Numbered from the stretch's first letter, positions 16,408 through 24,737 are shown. The stretch: 64,000 nt of DNA from Boudabousia liubingyangii (GCF_001907245.1 NZ_MQSU01000003.1:310001-374000), one strand, 5' to 3'. The notes: a model not told the origin generated them from the letters alone. Numbers and translations are program-made.

Positions 16408-17313
16408 ATGCGGCGGAGGAAGAACGGTATACAAGACTGGGCGGATCAAACGGAGCGATCAACCCAGAGTCGCATATTCTCTTATTTCCTTCAGGTAGGC
16501 GGCATAATTTCAAGCGCTTTAGGTGCTTATCTGATGAGCGCCACTGAAGAGTATGGCTATAAGTTTGCTTTCGGGTTAGCAATTGTAGTTTTTGCGGCAA
16601 TTGCTAGCGTCTGGACTCAATATCACACCGACAAGACAAATTTGGAGTATGAAAAACGACGCAGTGCGCACATTACGAATTTCAATGATCATCTAGATGG
16701 GATTATCAAGCCGTTACTAGCTTTAGCTTCCTCAGACAGAAGCCAGCAGGCAGCTGAGACCTTCGTCGATGCTGTATTGGGTGCAGGCGCGAATCTCTTC
16801 CCAGAACAGGGACTCCGTCTTTGCCTTTACGCGCTTGAAACACCTGAAGGTGAAGGGGGAGAACGAGCTCGTTATCTTCAACTTCTAGATCATCGAGGCC
16901 GGCAGGATCAGCCACGTCCCACCTTTGAGCCAGGCACTCCGCATGGGGATCACGCAATTAAAAACGCTCAGCAGAACGCAAGTGCTCCCTTCTGTTTCGT
17001 CGAGAACGATCCTCGCTTCGATCGAAGACCTGGAGCCGTTTGGGCATGTTATATGCAATTTCCTCTCTATGGGCCGCGCAGGCAACGTAACCTTGGCAGC
17101 CTCATGGTCGACTCCAGAGACTTCGTGGCTTGGAATCAGGAACACCAAGCCATCGGCCAAACAATCGCAACACTGCTCGCTCATGGTCTTGACCTATTGG
17201 CCGACGCGGCCAATGATGTGGAACCAGAACTCGCTTCGCTTGAGAGCGTCGAGGAGCTTCAAGGCGTCCTTGAGAGTAGACTGGTGTCAGGGAAGGAGGT
17301 CGACCATGGCTGA
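16408..17313 (+). CDS. Two-TM membrane protein with GAF-like domain, candidate toxin of a Panacea pair
   Basis: 301 residues. Two membrane segments lie near the N-terminus (about 26-45, VGGIISSALGAYLM; and about 51-68, FAFGLAIVVFAAIASVW), then a short coiled region and a cytoplasmic domain (about 100-260) that reads like a GAF-type sensor (RLCLYALETP, WACYMQFPLYGPRR, LGSLMVDSR, IGQTIATLLAHGLDLL). It overlaps the Panacea gene by 8 bp. Codon use is more AT-rich than the phage genes around it. I infer a membrane effector neutralised by its neighbour; a different two-gene system is possible. Confidence 0.6.
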   Translation: MRRRKNGIQDWADQTERSTQSRIFSYFLQVGGIISSALGAYLMSATEEYGYKFAFGLAIVVFAAIASVWTQYHTDKTNLEYEKRRSAHITNFNDHLDGIIKPLLALASSDRSQQAAETFVDAVLGAGANLFPEQGLRLCLYALETPEGEGGERARYLQLLDHRGRQDQPRPTFEPGTPHGDHAIKNAQQNASAPFCFVENDPRFDRRPGAVWACYMQFPLYGPRRQRNLGSLMVDSRDFVAWNQEHQAIGQTIATLLAHGLDLLADAANDVEPELASLESVEELQGVLESRLVSGKEVDHG

Positions 17314-17767
17314 TATTTTTGATGTTTCGAAAGCCGTTTTGTCTCACTATCGCAACGGAATCTCGACACAAAAGCTACAGAAGTTGAACTTCTTCGCTCA
17401 AGGGTGGGTTCTGGCGCTCACGGGTCAACCCCTTTTCAAAGAAGATTTCGAGGCATGGCAGTTTGGGCCGGTGAACATGGAGCTGTACCAATACCATCGA
17501 GGTTGTTACAGCGTGTCCTCCTCTATGCTTACAAGGGGAAATGCGGAGAATCTGACTGCAACCGAGTCTGCGATCCTACGTGCCGTAATTAATAACTACG
17601 GTTCACTGTCCGGAGACGAACTCAGCGAGATAACGCATATCCAAGGGAGCCCTTGGTCTGACGTGCGTGCACGTGAGAACCTGACATCTGAACAAACCTC
17701 GCGCAAAGTTATCCCGAAAGAGTCAATTCGCATCTACTTCCAAAAGATTCTCGGGATTCCCGTGTGA
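17306..17767 (+). CDS. Panacea (DUF4065/SocA-like) antitoxin-type protein
   Basis: 153 residues from ATG 17306 with GGAAGGAGG upstream. VLSHYRNGISTQKLQKLNFF, then AQGWVLALTGQPLF, then FEAWQFGPV is the classic Panacea signature, with the terminal helix bundle ending at ESIRIYFQKIL. Panacea proteins are antitoxins for many unrelated toxins and also include SocA-like proteolysis adaptors. Overlap with the upstream membrane gene and a terminator directly after suggest a two-gene cargo unit. Confidence 0.82.
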   Translation: MADIFDVSKAVLSHYRNGISTQKLQKLNFFAQGWVLALTGQPLFKEDFEAWQFGPVNMELYQYHRGCYSVSSSMLTRGNAENLTATESAILRAVINNYGSLSGDELSEITHIQGSPWSDVRARENLTSEQTSRKVIPKESIRIYFQKILGIPV

Positions 17768-17850
17768 AGTCAGTTTCGAGGTGGACAAAATGCGGACGCG
17801 TTTGTGCTTGCAGACCCGCTATACTGTAAGTACTTGAAAATGTATCCGGA

Positions 17851-17879
17851 GCCCCAGTAGCCAGTTTGGTTGCTGGGGT
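17851..17879 (+). terminator. Hairpin between the Panacea and HNH genes
   Basis: CCCCAG (17852-17857) pairs with CTGGGG (17873-17878), with partial inner pairing CCA/TGG. A short T pair follows (TTCC), so termination strength is doubtful. The upstream part of this 140-bp gap has a TATACT box (17820-17825) that may start the late packaging transcript. Confidence 0.4.
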
Positions 17880-17908
17880 TCCCGCGTTGAGGAGGGTGGT
17901 GAGCACCA

Positions 17909-18298
17909 GTGCCCAGGCGTCCTAAGACTCCGTGCCGTTGGCCTGGCTGCCCAGCCCTCACCGACGCTCGCTACTGCGAAGCCCACGCCAAGGAAGCCGA
18001 CACCAACTACCGGCGCTACGAGCGTGACCCCGAGATCAACAAACGCTACGGCAGTGCGTGGCGCAAGATCCGCGCACAGTACGTTGCCAAGCACCCGCTG
18101 TGTGAACAATGCGAGAAGGAAGGACGGCTGACACCGGTAGCTGAGGTCCACCACATCCGGCCCCTCTCACACGGCGGCACCCACGACGAGAACAACCTCA
18201 TGAGCCTGTGCAAGCCCTGCCACTCCAGGCAGACGGCCCTAGATGGTGACCGGTGGCGAAATACCGGGTCTGCCGGGTCGCAGGTCTACACCTACTGA
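17909..18298 (+). CDS. Phage HNH endonuclease
   Basis: 129 residues from GTG 17909. A Cys-rich N-terminus (CRWPGCPALTDARYCEAHAK) and the HNH core are visible: CEQCEKEGRLTPVAEVHHIRP, then GGTHDENNLMSLCKPCH, giving the H-N-H triad and paired CxxC zinc ligands. HNH proteins beside the small terminase are typical of HK97-like siphoviruses that package from cos sites, where they are needed for terminase cutting. This argues for cos packaging. Confidence 0.9.
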   Translation: MPRRPKTPCRWPGCPALTDARYCEAHAKEADTNYRRYERDPEINKRYGSAWRKIRAQYVAKHPLCEQCEKEGRLTPVAEVHHIRPLSHGGTHDENNLMSLCKPCHSRQTALDGDRWRNTGSAGSQVYTY

Positions 18299-18489
18299 CG
18301 AAACCCGAGGGCTACCTCAGGCTTTGGACCCTGGCCCCACTCTGGGGAGGGGCGGTCTCAATCTCTACAGCCTCTTGGGGTTTCAGCGGGCGTGGCCCCT
18401 CGCGCACAAACTCCCCGAATCAGACAGGGTATTACCCCCATCGACTTTCCCACCCGCACTTTTCTGGCCCGCCTGTGTGCGGGTTTTTG
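18299..18489 (+). terminator. HNH-TerS gap with intrinsic terminator; possible cos region
   Basis: At the right of this gap ACCCGCAC (18452-18459) pairs with GTGCGGGT (18477-18484), followed by TTTTT, a good rho-independent terminator. The preceding part is GC-rich, with G-runs and no gene. In HNH-TerS phages the cos site lies in this neighbourhood, but I could not identify a cut site. Confidence 0.6.
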
Positions 18490-18535
18490 CTCGTTACTTC
18501 GCGTTTATTTGACCCGTTTGGAGGTGAATGATCGT

Positions 18536-19102
18536 ATGGCTCGTGATGGTACGAACAGGGGCGGACGCCGCGTCCGCGCAGGCACCAAACCAGAACCCCT
18601 CGCAGACCGCCTGGCCGATGGCCGCACCGGGCGGGTGCTGAGCGTGGATGGTCCGCCTGAGCCGTATGACTTCACCGGGAGCGACACGGACGAGGGCGCG
18701 CTTCTGTCTGGTGTGGATATGCCAGAGCCCTCCGCATATCTAGCGGCGATGCAGCGTGATGGTTCGCCTTTGGGTGCGGATGAGATTTACCGGGAGACCT
18801 GGGAGTGGCTGGCCGACAAGGGCTGCACCCAATTCGTCTCCAAACGCTTGCTAGAAGCATATGCGCAGTCGTTCGCCCGCTTCATCCAATGCGAAAAAGC
18901 CATCAGTGATTTCGGCCTGCTCGGCAAACACCCCACCACTGGGGCGGCGATCGCCAGCCCGTTTGTGGCCATGTCGCAGTCGTTTCAGAAGCAGGCGAAT
19001 GTGCTCTGGTACGAGATTTTCGACATCGTCAAAGCCAACTGCACCACCGATTACACCCCGCTACCTTCGGACCCGATGGAGAGGCTCCTGCAAAGCCGCT
19101 AA
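18536..19102 (+). CDS. Small terminase subunit, P27-like
   Basis: 188 residues from ATG 18536 behind GGAGG; the frame is open further upstream but that part overlaps the terminator. The N-terminal third is Gly/Arg-rich and probably disordered (GTNRGGRRVRAGTKPEP). The rest is helical, with IYRETWEWLADKGCTQFVSK and a P27-family pattern ending ANVLWYEIFDIVKAN. It recognises phage DNA for packaging and loads TerL. Unusually, TerL lies 5.6 kb away, separated by metK, a methyltransferase and small genes. Confidence 0.78.
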   Translation: MARDGTNRGGRRVRAGTKPEPLADRLADGRTGRVLSVDGPPEPYDFTGSDTDEGALLSGVDMPEPSAYLAAMQRDGSPLGADEIYRETWEWLADKGCTQFVSKRLLEAYAQSFARFIQCEKAISDFGLLGKHPTTGAAIASPFVAMSQSFQKQANVLWYEIFDIVKANCTTDYTPLPSDPMERLLQSR

Positions 19103-19190
19103 CTAGGGTCTGTCTTCTTTCTTTTTGGCCTCCACCGTTTTTGGTGGGGGTCTACCTGTTTTCCCTACTGATTACTTCAAAGGACTAACC

Positions 19191-20459
19191 ATGACTTCTA
19201 CTGCTCTAACTTCAAAGACCCCGCATGCTATCCGTTTAGAGACTAGTGAGTCTGTTTGTGCCGGTCACCCAGACAAGCTCTGTGATCGGATTGCTGATGA
19301 GATTCTCGATGAGTGTCTATGGGAAGACCCCGCTTCACGCTGCGCGGTAGAGGTTATGGCATCCAACCACCTCATCACCGTTGCCGGGCAAATCACCTGC
19401 AACGGCAAGGTGAAGATTCGCCAAGTAGTGCGCTCGACCCTAGCCCAGCTCGGCTACCAGCCTTGGAAATACCTCGTCAGTGTCAACGTCACGAAGCAGT
19501 CCAGTGACATCGCCGGTGGGGTGGACACGGCGTTGGAGACCCGCGAAGGTGGCGCGGAACACGCGGGGGCGTTCTCGGATCTTGGCGCAGGTGATCAGGG
19601 CAGCGTCTATGGTTACGCCACTGATGCTACCAAGGATTTCTTGCCAGCCTCACTTGTTGCTGCGCATGAGATTTGCGCCCGCTTGGACCAGGCGCGTGAG
19701 CAAGGAACCATTGCTGGTATCGGCCCGGATGGCAAAGCCCAAGTCACCCTCACCGTTGATGAGGATGGCACGCCGATTACTGCACCCACCGTCGTCGTAT
19801 CCATCCAGCACAATGCGGCCAAGGACCTAGAGGAGCTGCGCCGGGAAGTGATTTCTAAGATTGTCGCCCCATGCTTAGAGGCGATCGGAATCGATACTCT
19901 CCAGTACACCACCGTCCTTGTGAATCCTTCGGGCCGGTTCGTCAAAGGTGGCCCGGGAGCAGACACAGGCCTGACGGGTCGCAAGCTCATGGTTGACACC
20001 TATGGTGGTCATGCACCCCATGGTGGTGGCGCGTTTTCTGGTAAGGATGCGACCAAGGTCGACCGCACGGGTGCTTACATGGCGCGCTTCCTCGCCAAGC
20101 AGGTGGTAGCGAGCCGTCTTGCCAAGCGCTGCACGGTCTCGATTAGTTACGCGATTGGAAAGGCCGACCCGGTCGCCTTCGACATCAACACCCACGGCAC
20201 CAATATTCCAGAAGTGTCTGATGAGGATATTCGCCTAGCACTGTTGGAGTTCTACAGTTTGCGGCCGGGCGCAATCATCGATCGTTTCAAACTGCGCCGC
20301 CATGGTTACGCTCGCTACAGCGCATACGGACACTTCGGATATATAAACGGTGCCTACCCCGGATGGGAAGACACCATTGGTGCTTGGGATCTCAAAACCC
20401 AAGTTATCGATCACGCCAAGGCCCGCCACTGCGAAACCAACGAGGAGGCGCAGCGATGA
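19191..20459 (+). CDS. metK: Phage-borne S-adenosylmethionine synthetase
   Basis: 422 residues from ATG 19191 with AAAGGA upstream. The protein looks complete: ESVCAGHPDKLCDRIADEILD, the GAGDQGSVYGYATD motif, the GRFVKGGPGADTGLTGRK P-loop-like motif and the C-terminal AYGHFGY. It converts methionine and ATP into SAM. It overlaps the methyltransferase gene by 4 bp, so the phage makes both the methyl donor and the methylase from one message. GC and codon use match the phage, so it is a resident gene and not a recent insert. Confidence 0.95.
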   Translation: MTSTALTSKTPHAIRLETSESVCAGHPDKLCDRIADEILDECLWEDPASRCAVEVMASNHLITVAGQITCNGKVKIRQVVRSTLAQLGYQPWKYLVSVNVTKQSSDIAGGVDTALETREGGAEHAGAFSDLGAGDQGSVYGYATDATKDFLPASLVAAHEICARLDQAREQGTIAGIGPDGKAQVTLTVDEDGTPITAPTVVVSIQHNAAKDLEELRREVISKIVAPCLEAIGIDTLQYTTVLVNPSGRFVKGGPGADTGLTGRKLMVDTYGGHAPHGGGAFSGKDATKVDRTGAYMARFLAKQVVASRLAKRCTVSISYAIGKADPVAFDINTHGTNIPEVSDEDIRLALLEFYSLRPGAIIDRFKLRRHGYARYSAYGHFGYINGAYPGWEDTIGAWDLKTQVIDHAKARHCETNEEAQR

Positions 20460-21712
20460 GCATGAACATCAAAACCATCCCCGTGGACAAGTTGCAGGCG
20501 GCGGACTACAACCCCCGCAAAGACCTCCAACCAGGCGACCCCGAGTTCGAAAAGTTGAAGAGGTCAGTCGAGGAGTTTGGTTACGTCGAACCGGTCATTT
20601 TCAACGAGGCGACCGGGCGTGTGGTGGGAGGCCACCAGCGCCTCAAGGTCCTCACCGCACTCGGACACACCGAAATTGAATGCGTGGTCGTTGATCTTCC
20701 CGAGGCCAAAGAAAAAGCGTTGAACGTGGCGCTTAATAAGGTCAAGGGTGAGTGGGATGAGTCCAAACTGGCCCTGTTGATTGCTGACCTTCAGGCTGAG
20801 GATTTCGATGTGACCCTGACAGGTTTCGACCCCGCCGAAGTCGACGCCCTCTTCCGTGACCAGTTAGCCGGTGGAATCGAAGAGGATGATTTCGATGTCG
20901 AGGCAGAACTAGCCAAACCCGCAATGTCCCGCACCGGCGACATCTGGCAGCTCGGCCGCCACCGCCTCATCGTCGGAGACTCCACCAACCCAGACACCTT
21001 CGCAGCCTTGATGGGTGATGAGAAGGCGAATCTGGTGGTCACTGACCCGCCCTACAACGTCAACTATCAAGGCTCGGCTGGTTCTATCCAGAACGATCAC
21101 ATGGACAACGACTCCTTCGTCGCTTTCCTCACCAAAGCCTTCACTGCCCTTGAGACGGTGATGGCTGATGACGCCTCCATTTACGTCTTCCATTCCGATA
21201 CTGGGGGTTATGCGTTCCGTAAGGCCTTCGACGACGCCGGGTTCTACCTGTCTGGTTGTTGTATTTGGGTCAAGCAATCCATTGTGCTGGGGCGTTCGCC
21301 TTATCAGTGGCAGCATGAGCCGGTGCTTTTTGGGTGGAAGAAGAAGGGACGCCATCAGTGGTACACCGGACGCAAAGAATCGACGATCTGGCGCTTCGAT
21401 AAGCCCCGCAAAAACACGGACCACCCCACGATGAAGCCGGTGGAGCTCATCGCATACCCGATTTTGAACAGCTCGCTGTCGAATCAGATAGTTCTTGATG
21501 CTTTCGGCGGGTCTGGTTCTACTTTGGTGGCGGCTGAGCAGACCGGGCGCGTAGCCCGCCTGGTTGAACTCGATCCGAAGTACGCCGATGTCATCATCAA
21601 CCGCTACCGCGAGCTCGCAGGAGCCACCTCCGGAATCAAAGTCATCCGTGATGGGCAGGAGTTGTCCTTTGAACAGGCCCAACCCGACTCCGACAGTGAG
21701 GGTGAGGGGTAG
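20456..21712 (+). CDS. ParB-like/DNA adenine or cytosine-N4 methyltransferase fusion
   Basis: 418 residues. An N-terminal ParB/Srx nuclease-like domain (about 1-100; DKLQAADYNPRK, VGGHQRLKVL) is followed by an N6-adenine/N4-cytosine methyltransferase of the beta type: catalytic VVTDPPYNVNY first, and the SAM-binding motif DAFGGSGSTLVAAEQTGR near the C-terminus. Such fusions modify phage DNA against host restriction. Coupling to metK (ATGA overlap) suggests dosage of donor and enzyme together. DPPY favours adenine methylation; the target site is unknown. Confidence 0.92.
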   Translation: MSMNIKTIPVDKLQAADYNPRKDLQPGDPEFEKLKRSVEEFGYVEPVIFNEATGRVVGGHQRLKVLTALGHTEIECVVVDLPEAKEKALNVALNKVKGEWDESKLALLIADLQAEDFDVTLTGFDPAEVDALFRDQLAGGIEEDDFDVEAELAKPAMSRTGDIWQLGRHRLIVGDSTNPDTFAALMGDEKANLVVTDPPYNVNYQGSAGSIQNDHMDNDSFVAFLTKAFTALETVMADDASIYVFHSDTGGYAFRKAFDDAGFYLSGCCIWVKQSIVLGRSPYQWQHEPVLFGWKKKGRHQWYTGRKESTIWRFDKPRKNTDHPTMKPVELIAYPILNSSLSNQIVLDAFGGSGSTLVAAEQTGRVARLVELDPKYADVIINRYRELAGATSGIKVIRDGQELSFEQAQPDSDSEGEG

Positions 21713-21794
21713 TTCTCTGTGTGGGAACTGGCTGGCTTTTTGGCCCCGGATAAGTGATGCCACCGCTTGTCCGGGGCAGCCAAAACCTTACTTC

Positions 21795-21880
21795 GAGGTG
21801 TGCTCTAGAACGCTACATTCCTTGGCGTTTAAGCCGGTTTGGACTGGATAAACCTGTGTTTCTAAGGGTTCATGTTGTTG
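21795..21880 (+). repeat. Shared small-gene leader, copy 1
   Basis: The most diverged of four related leaders. ACTGGATAAA at 21843-21852 is followed by GTGTTTCTAAGG and TTGTTGACAG. Upstream, AACGC/GCGTT can form a small hairpin. The GAGATGYACACC block is only weakly kept (GAGGTGTGCTCT, 21795). It precedes the DUF4314 gene by about 70 bp. Confidence 0.5.
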
Positions 21881-21920
21881 ACAGAAAAACCCGACAAGCC
21901 ACAAGGGAGAACACACAACC

Positions 21921-22853
21921 ATGAGCATCACCTTCGATTACGATCTGCCGGCCGGTAAACGCGGCACCATCGTCACTAACCTCCGAGCACTCTACGGGCT
22001 TAGAGCCCAGTATCTGGGAGCACCTAGCTACGAGTACCAGGTCGGCCCCGCCACCGTCGCCCGTAACGGCACGATCAGGTGGGAGGGTAAGGGGCCTTCT
22101 AAGAAGGATGTGCGCGACCTGCTGGGGCTGCTTGGGGAGGATGACTTCTACCCAGACAACCTCTTCGACCTACGCCACTGGCTCGAAACCAAACAACCCC
22201 GCACCACCAAACCCCAAGCCACACCCGGCGAGGCGGAGCCAGAGGAGCTGGTGGCTGACGGCGTGACTGTCACCATCCCACGCAGCGCCCTCACTGACGC
22301 TGCCTTGGAGCGGTTCCAGGCGCTGGTGGGTGCGAAGGGTCCGCTGATTCAGGCTGCACTGGACCTTGAGGCCCTGCCTATCGAGGTCACTGACGATGAA
22401 GTGCGGATGCCCTGGACTGCCCGCCCCTGCACCCCAGCTCAGGCTCATGCCCTCACCGAGTTGATTGGTGCGATGCTCACCATGGCTATGGAGGCCAAAC
22501 GTGTGACCGCCAAGCCTAAGGAGGAAAGTAACCCGAGGTATGCGATGCGCTGCTTCCTGCTACGTCTGGGCTTCATCGGCCCCGAACACAAAGCGCTACG
22601 CAAGACGCTGATGGGTGACCTGTCTGGGTCGGCGGCCTGGCGAACCCCACCAAAAGAAGCAGACACAAAAGAAGGCTCGCTGGTGGGGCGCAGGATCCGC
22701 CTCGATGACACGAGTGACCCTTACACCAGCCTCACCCCAGGTGCGGAGGGCACTATCAACAATGTTGACGACCTAGGGACCATCCACGTCAACTGGGATA
22801 ACGGCTCCACCTTGGGGCTGGTGCCTGGGGAGGACTCCTACACGCTCCTCTAA
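21921..22853 (+). CDS. DUF4314-containing phage protein
   Basis: 310 residues from ATG 21921 (GGGAGAAC upstream). The last 55 residues (RRIRLDDTSDPYTSLTPGAEG, then TINNVDDLGTIHVNWDNGS) are a DUF4314 domain, a short beta domain common in Gram-positive phages and ICEs. Residues 1-95 form a separate domain and the middle is helical. Function unknown. It is the first of four genes, each behind a related leader, between the methyltransferase and TerL. Confidence 0.75.
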   Translation: MSITFDYDLPAGKRGTIVTNLRALYGLRAQYLGAPSYEYQVGPATVARNGTIRWEGKGPSKKDVRDLLGLLGEDDFYPDNLFDLRHWLETKQPRTTKPQATPGEAEPEELVADGVTVTIPRSALTDAALERFQALVGAKGPLIQAALDLEALPIEVTDDEVRMPWTARPCTPAQAHALTELIGAMLTMAMEAKRVTAKPKEESNPRYAMRCFLLRLGFIGPEHKALRKTLMGDLSGSAAWRTPPKEADTKEGSLVGRRIRLDDTSDPYTSLTPGAEGTINNVDDLGTIHVNWDNGSTLGLVPGEDSYTLL

Positions 22854-22902
22854 AGCACCGCTGGCCAGCGCCCACCCCGGGGTGCTGGTTGGTGTTTTGC
22901 AA

Positions 22903-22990
22903 GAGATGCACACCGCTACTATTAACCGGTGAATAAGCGGCTTTTGGGCTGGATATAACTGTGGAAGTAAGCGTTGATTGTTGTTGACAC
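22903..22990 (+). repeat. Shared small-gene leader, copy 2
   Basis: GAGATGCACACC (22903-22914), a variable hairpin (CCGCT/AGCGG), CTGGATATAA (22949-22958), then GTAAGCG and TTGTTGACAC. Distance from the first block to CTGGAT is 46 bp, against 45 in copies 3 and 4. It precedes the gene at 23039. A weak GC hairpin terminator for the DUF4314 gene lies just before it (about 22865-22895). Confidence 0.6.
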
Positions 22991-23038
22991 AAGTAACCGG
23001 CCAGCACCCGCTGACCACCGAGAAATCTGGAGACAACA

Positions 23039-23362
23039 ATGACCACCGCAACCATCCCCGCCCCCACCCTGACCACGGAATACACCCCGATGCAGGCCGA
23101 CAGTGGGCTGCCTGAGGGGCTGGCCTGCCTGGGAGTGCCCGAGTGGGCAACCGCCTGGTACGCCGCCGAGCAGGGCCAAGCACCCGTTGAAGTAATTCGC
23201 GCCCTAGAAGTGGTCTGTGAGGACTACGAACCAGACTTCATCACCCTGACCCCAACTAGGTGTGAGGAGCTCGGGCCGTTCGAAATCGACACGGTTGAGT
23301 TGCGTGCCATACTCATTGATGCCTACCGTATCGGCTTCGCCCACGCACAGGCCGTGAACTAG
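23039..23362 (+). CDS. Small hypothetical phage protein
   Basis: 107 residues, acidic and soluble, from ATG 23039 (GGAGACAAC upstream). Features: PEGLACLGVPEWATAWYAAEQGQAP and a C-terminal helix (DTVELRAILIDAYRIGFAHAQ) also seen in form in the product at 23995 (SLRRLMEQAFQAGLDAAH). No family recognised. Part of the shared-leader gene group; function unknown. Confidence 0.65.
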   Translation: MTTATIPAPTLTTEYTPMQADSGLPEGLACLGVPEWATAWYAAEQGQAPVEVIRALEVVCEDYEPDFITLTPTRCEELGPFEIDTVELRAILIDAYRIGFAHAQAVN

Positions 23363-23450
23363 AGATGTACACCTCTAGAAAACCCCTGCAAATAAGCGGG
23401 AAACGACTGGATAAAACCGCCGGTGTAAGTGACTAATAGTTACACAAGAA
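23362..23450 (+). repeat. Shared small-gene leader, copy 3
   Basis: GAGATGTACACC (23362-23373), a short C/G hairpin, ACTGGATAAA (23406-23415), GTGTAAGTGACT and GTTACAC. The block spacing of 45 bp equals copy 4. It starts at the stop codon of the previous gene and precedes the gene at 23485. Confidence 0.6.
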
Positions 23451-23484
23451 CAAAGCACCTACACCGCAAGGAAGGGCAAGCACA

Positions 23485-23763
23485 ATGAACACCACGAAGA
23501 CCACGATGGAGACCCTGGCCGAGACCACCGCACAGCGCATCATCCTCCAACACGGGGACCGCATCCTGGTAGCCACTTACCGCTACCTGAGCGGAAAGGA
23601 CAACGGCTGGCAGGCCGAAACCTACCGCCTGGCCGAGGTCCCGATCCCCGGCTGGGGCAAGGACGCCAGACCGGTAAGCGAATGCGCCCTGAGCCTCGAA
23701 GCCTCCTCGGATGAGTACTTCGCGGACAATGGCAGCGCGATCGCCTGGGCCATCACCCACTAA
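23485..23763 (+). CDS. Small hypothetical phage protein, paralogue-like to 23995 product
   Basis: 92 residues from ATG 23485. The central part (IILQHGDRILVATYRYLSG, then NGWQAETYRL) and the C-terminal DEYFADNGSAIAWAITH align by eye with the C-terminal half of the protein at 23995 (IPIGEGKYALIYTTW, TGWRKVPAIY, EALTWAINNA). This suggests a duplicated small domain. No named family; function unknown. A strong terminator follows. Confidence 0.65.
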   Translation: MNTTKTTMETLAETTAQRIILQHGDRILVATYRYLSGKDNGWQAETYRLAEVPIPGWGKDARPVSECALSLEASSDEYFADNGSAIAWAITH

Positions 23764-23793
23764 CCCGCCTAGACAGGCAGAACCGCGAGACCA

Positions 23794-23832
23794 AACCGCA
23801 CCACCCAATGCTTGGTGGCTGCGGTTTTTTTT
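23794..23832 (+). terminator. Strong intrinsic terminator
   Basis: AACCGCA-CCACC (23794-23805) pairs with GGTGG-C-TGCGGTT (23814-23826), with a single-base bulge, then a run of nine or so Ts. A textbook rho-independent terminator ending the message of the gene at 23485. Confidence 0.88.
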
Positions 23833-23870
23833 TACCACCAAAACCAGAGCCTGTCCGGGGTGCTGGGTTA

Positions 23871-23960
23871 GAGATGTACACCGCTACTTTTCCCTCTGTT
23901 TTCAAGGGGAAATGACTGGATAAAGGTGTGTTTCTAAGGCTTACTTGTAACACCTGGAAC
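23871..23960 (+). repeat. Shared small-gene leader, copy 4
   Basis: GAGATGTACACC (23871-23882), hairpin TTTCCC/GGGGAAA, ACTGGATAAA (23915-23924), GTGTTTCTAAGG and CTTGTAACACC. It matches copy 1 across GTGTTTCTAAGG and copy 3 across the first block. It lies directly after a strong terminator, so it must contain or follow its own promoter. Confidence 0.6.
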
Positions 23961-23994
23961 ACAGGAACACAGCAAGCCGAAAGGAACAACGACA

Positions 23995-24558
23995 ATGAAC
24001 ACCAAGAATACCACCAAGGAAGAAACCGAAGTCATCACCACCGGGGCGCTTCGCATCCGCCTCGAGGCCATTGCCAAGGCTGACGAATACGCCGGCATCG
24101 ACACTCTCTTATCGAGGGGCTCCGATGGCTTCGACTGGGCCGAAATGACCATCGGGTCGCTTCGCCGCCTGATGGAGCAGGCCTTCCAAGCCGGCCTAGA
24201 CGCCGCACACACCGAAGGCATCACCCAGGTAGTCAAGACCGAGGACGAGGTCTACACCGAGGCCGACACCAAGGTCATCCACCCAGCCCCACAAATCATC
24301 AACGATGAGGATGAGGCAGCCCGGGTGGGAAGCCACGGCATCGACAACGTCTGGATCCCAATCGGAGAAGGCAAATACGCGCTGATCTACACCACCTGGG
24401 CGAATGCGACCGGGTGGCGCAAAGTCCCCGCCATCTACACCAAACAACCCGGTGGCACCTACCAGCTAGCCACCTGGAACGAAGAAGGCTTCGACAACAA
24501 CTACATGCGCGCCGAAGGCTACCCAGAAGCCTTGACCTGGGCAATCAACAACGCTTAG
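23995..24558 (+). CDS. Hypothetical phage protein
   Basis: 187 residues from ATG 23995 (AAAGGAAC upstream). N-terminal helical half with SLRRLMEQAFQAGLDAAH, an acidic linker (EDEVYTEADTKVIHP), and a C-terminal domain related by eye to the product at 23485. Last of the four shared-leader genes before TerL. Function unknown. Confidence 0.65.
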   Translation: MNTKNTTKEETEVITTGALRIRLEAIAKADEYAGIDTLLSRGSDGFDWAEMTIGSLRRLMEQAFQAGLDAAHTEGITQVVKTEDEVYTEADTKVIHPAPQIINDEDEAARVGSHGIDNVWIPIGEGKYALIYTTWANATGWRKVPAIYTKQPGGTYQLATWNEEGFDNNYMRAEGYPEALTWAINNA

Positions 24559-24606
24559 GCCTCCTAGGCAAGCCACCCCGAGCCGACCGCCGGGGCCTGG
24601 CCTTTT
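24553..24606 (+). terminator. GC hairpin with T-run after the shared-leader genes
   Basis: CCCCG...CGGGG with flanking AGGCC/GGCCT pairing, then TTTTT at about 24602. The rest of the gap to TerL (24607-24737) holds another GC stem (CCAAG region with GGGGCCTTTT) and no gene. Confidence 0.6.
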
Positions 24607-24737
24607 TCAACGCTGATGCTCCGCCAAGTCGGTGGGGCCTTTTCTATGCCCCGCAATCACTTACCGGCCGTCATCAGTCCAGTCGGTTCCCGTACAGAGA
24701 ACTGCCGCAAACCACCAAACCAGGAAGGGAGCAAACC

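Noticed and set aside
19103-19190. SAM riboswitch upstream of phage metK
   Set aside because: The 88-bp gap is too short for SAM-I and shows only a small CCTCCACC/GGTGGGGG hairpin; no conserved SAM or SMK-box core could be seen.
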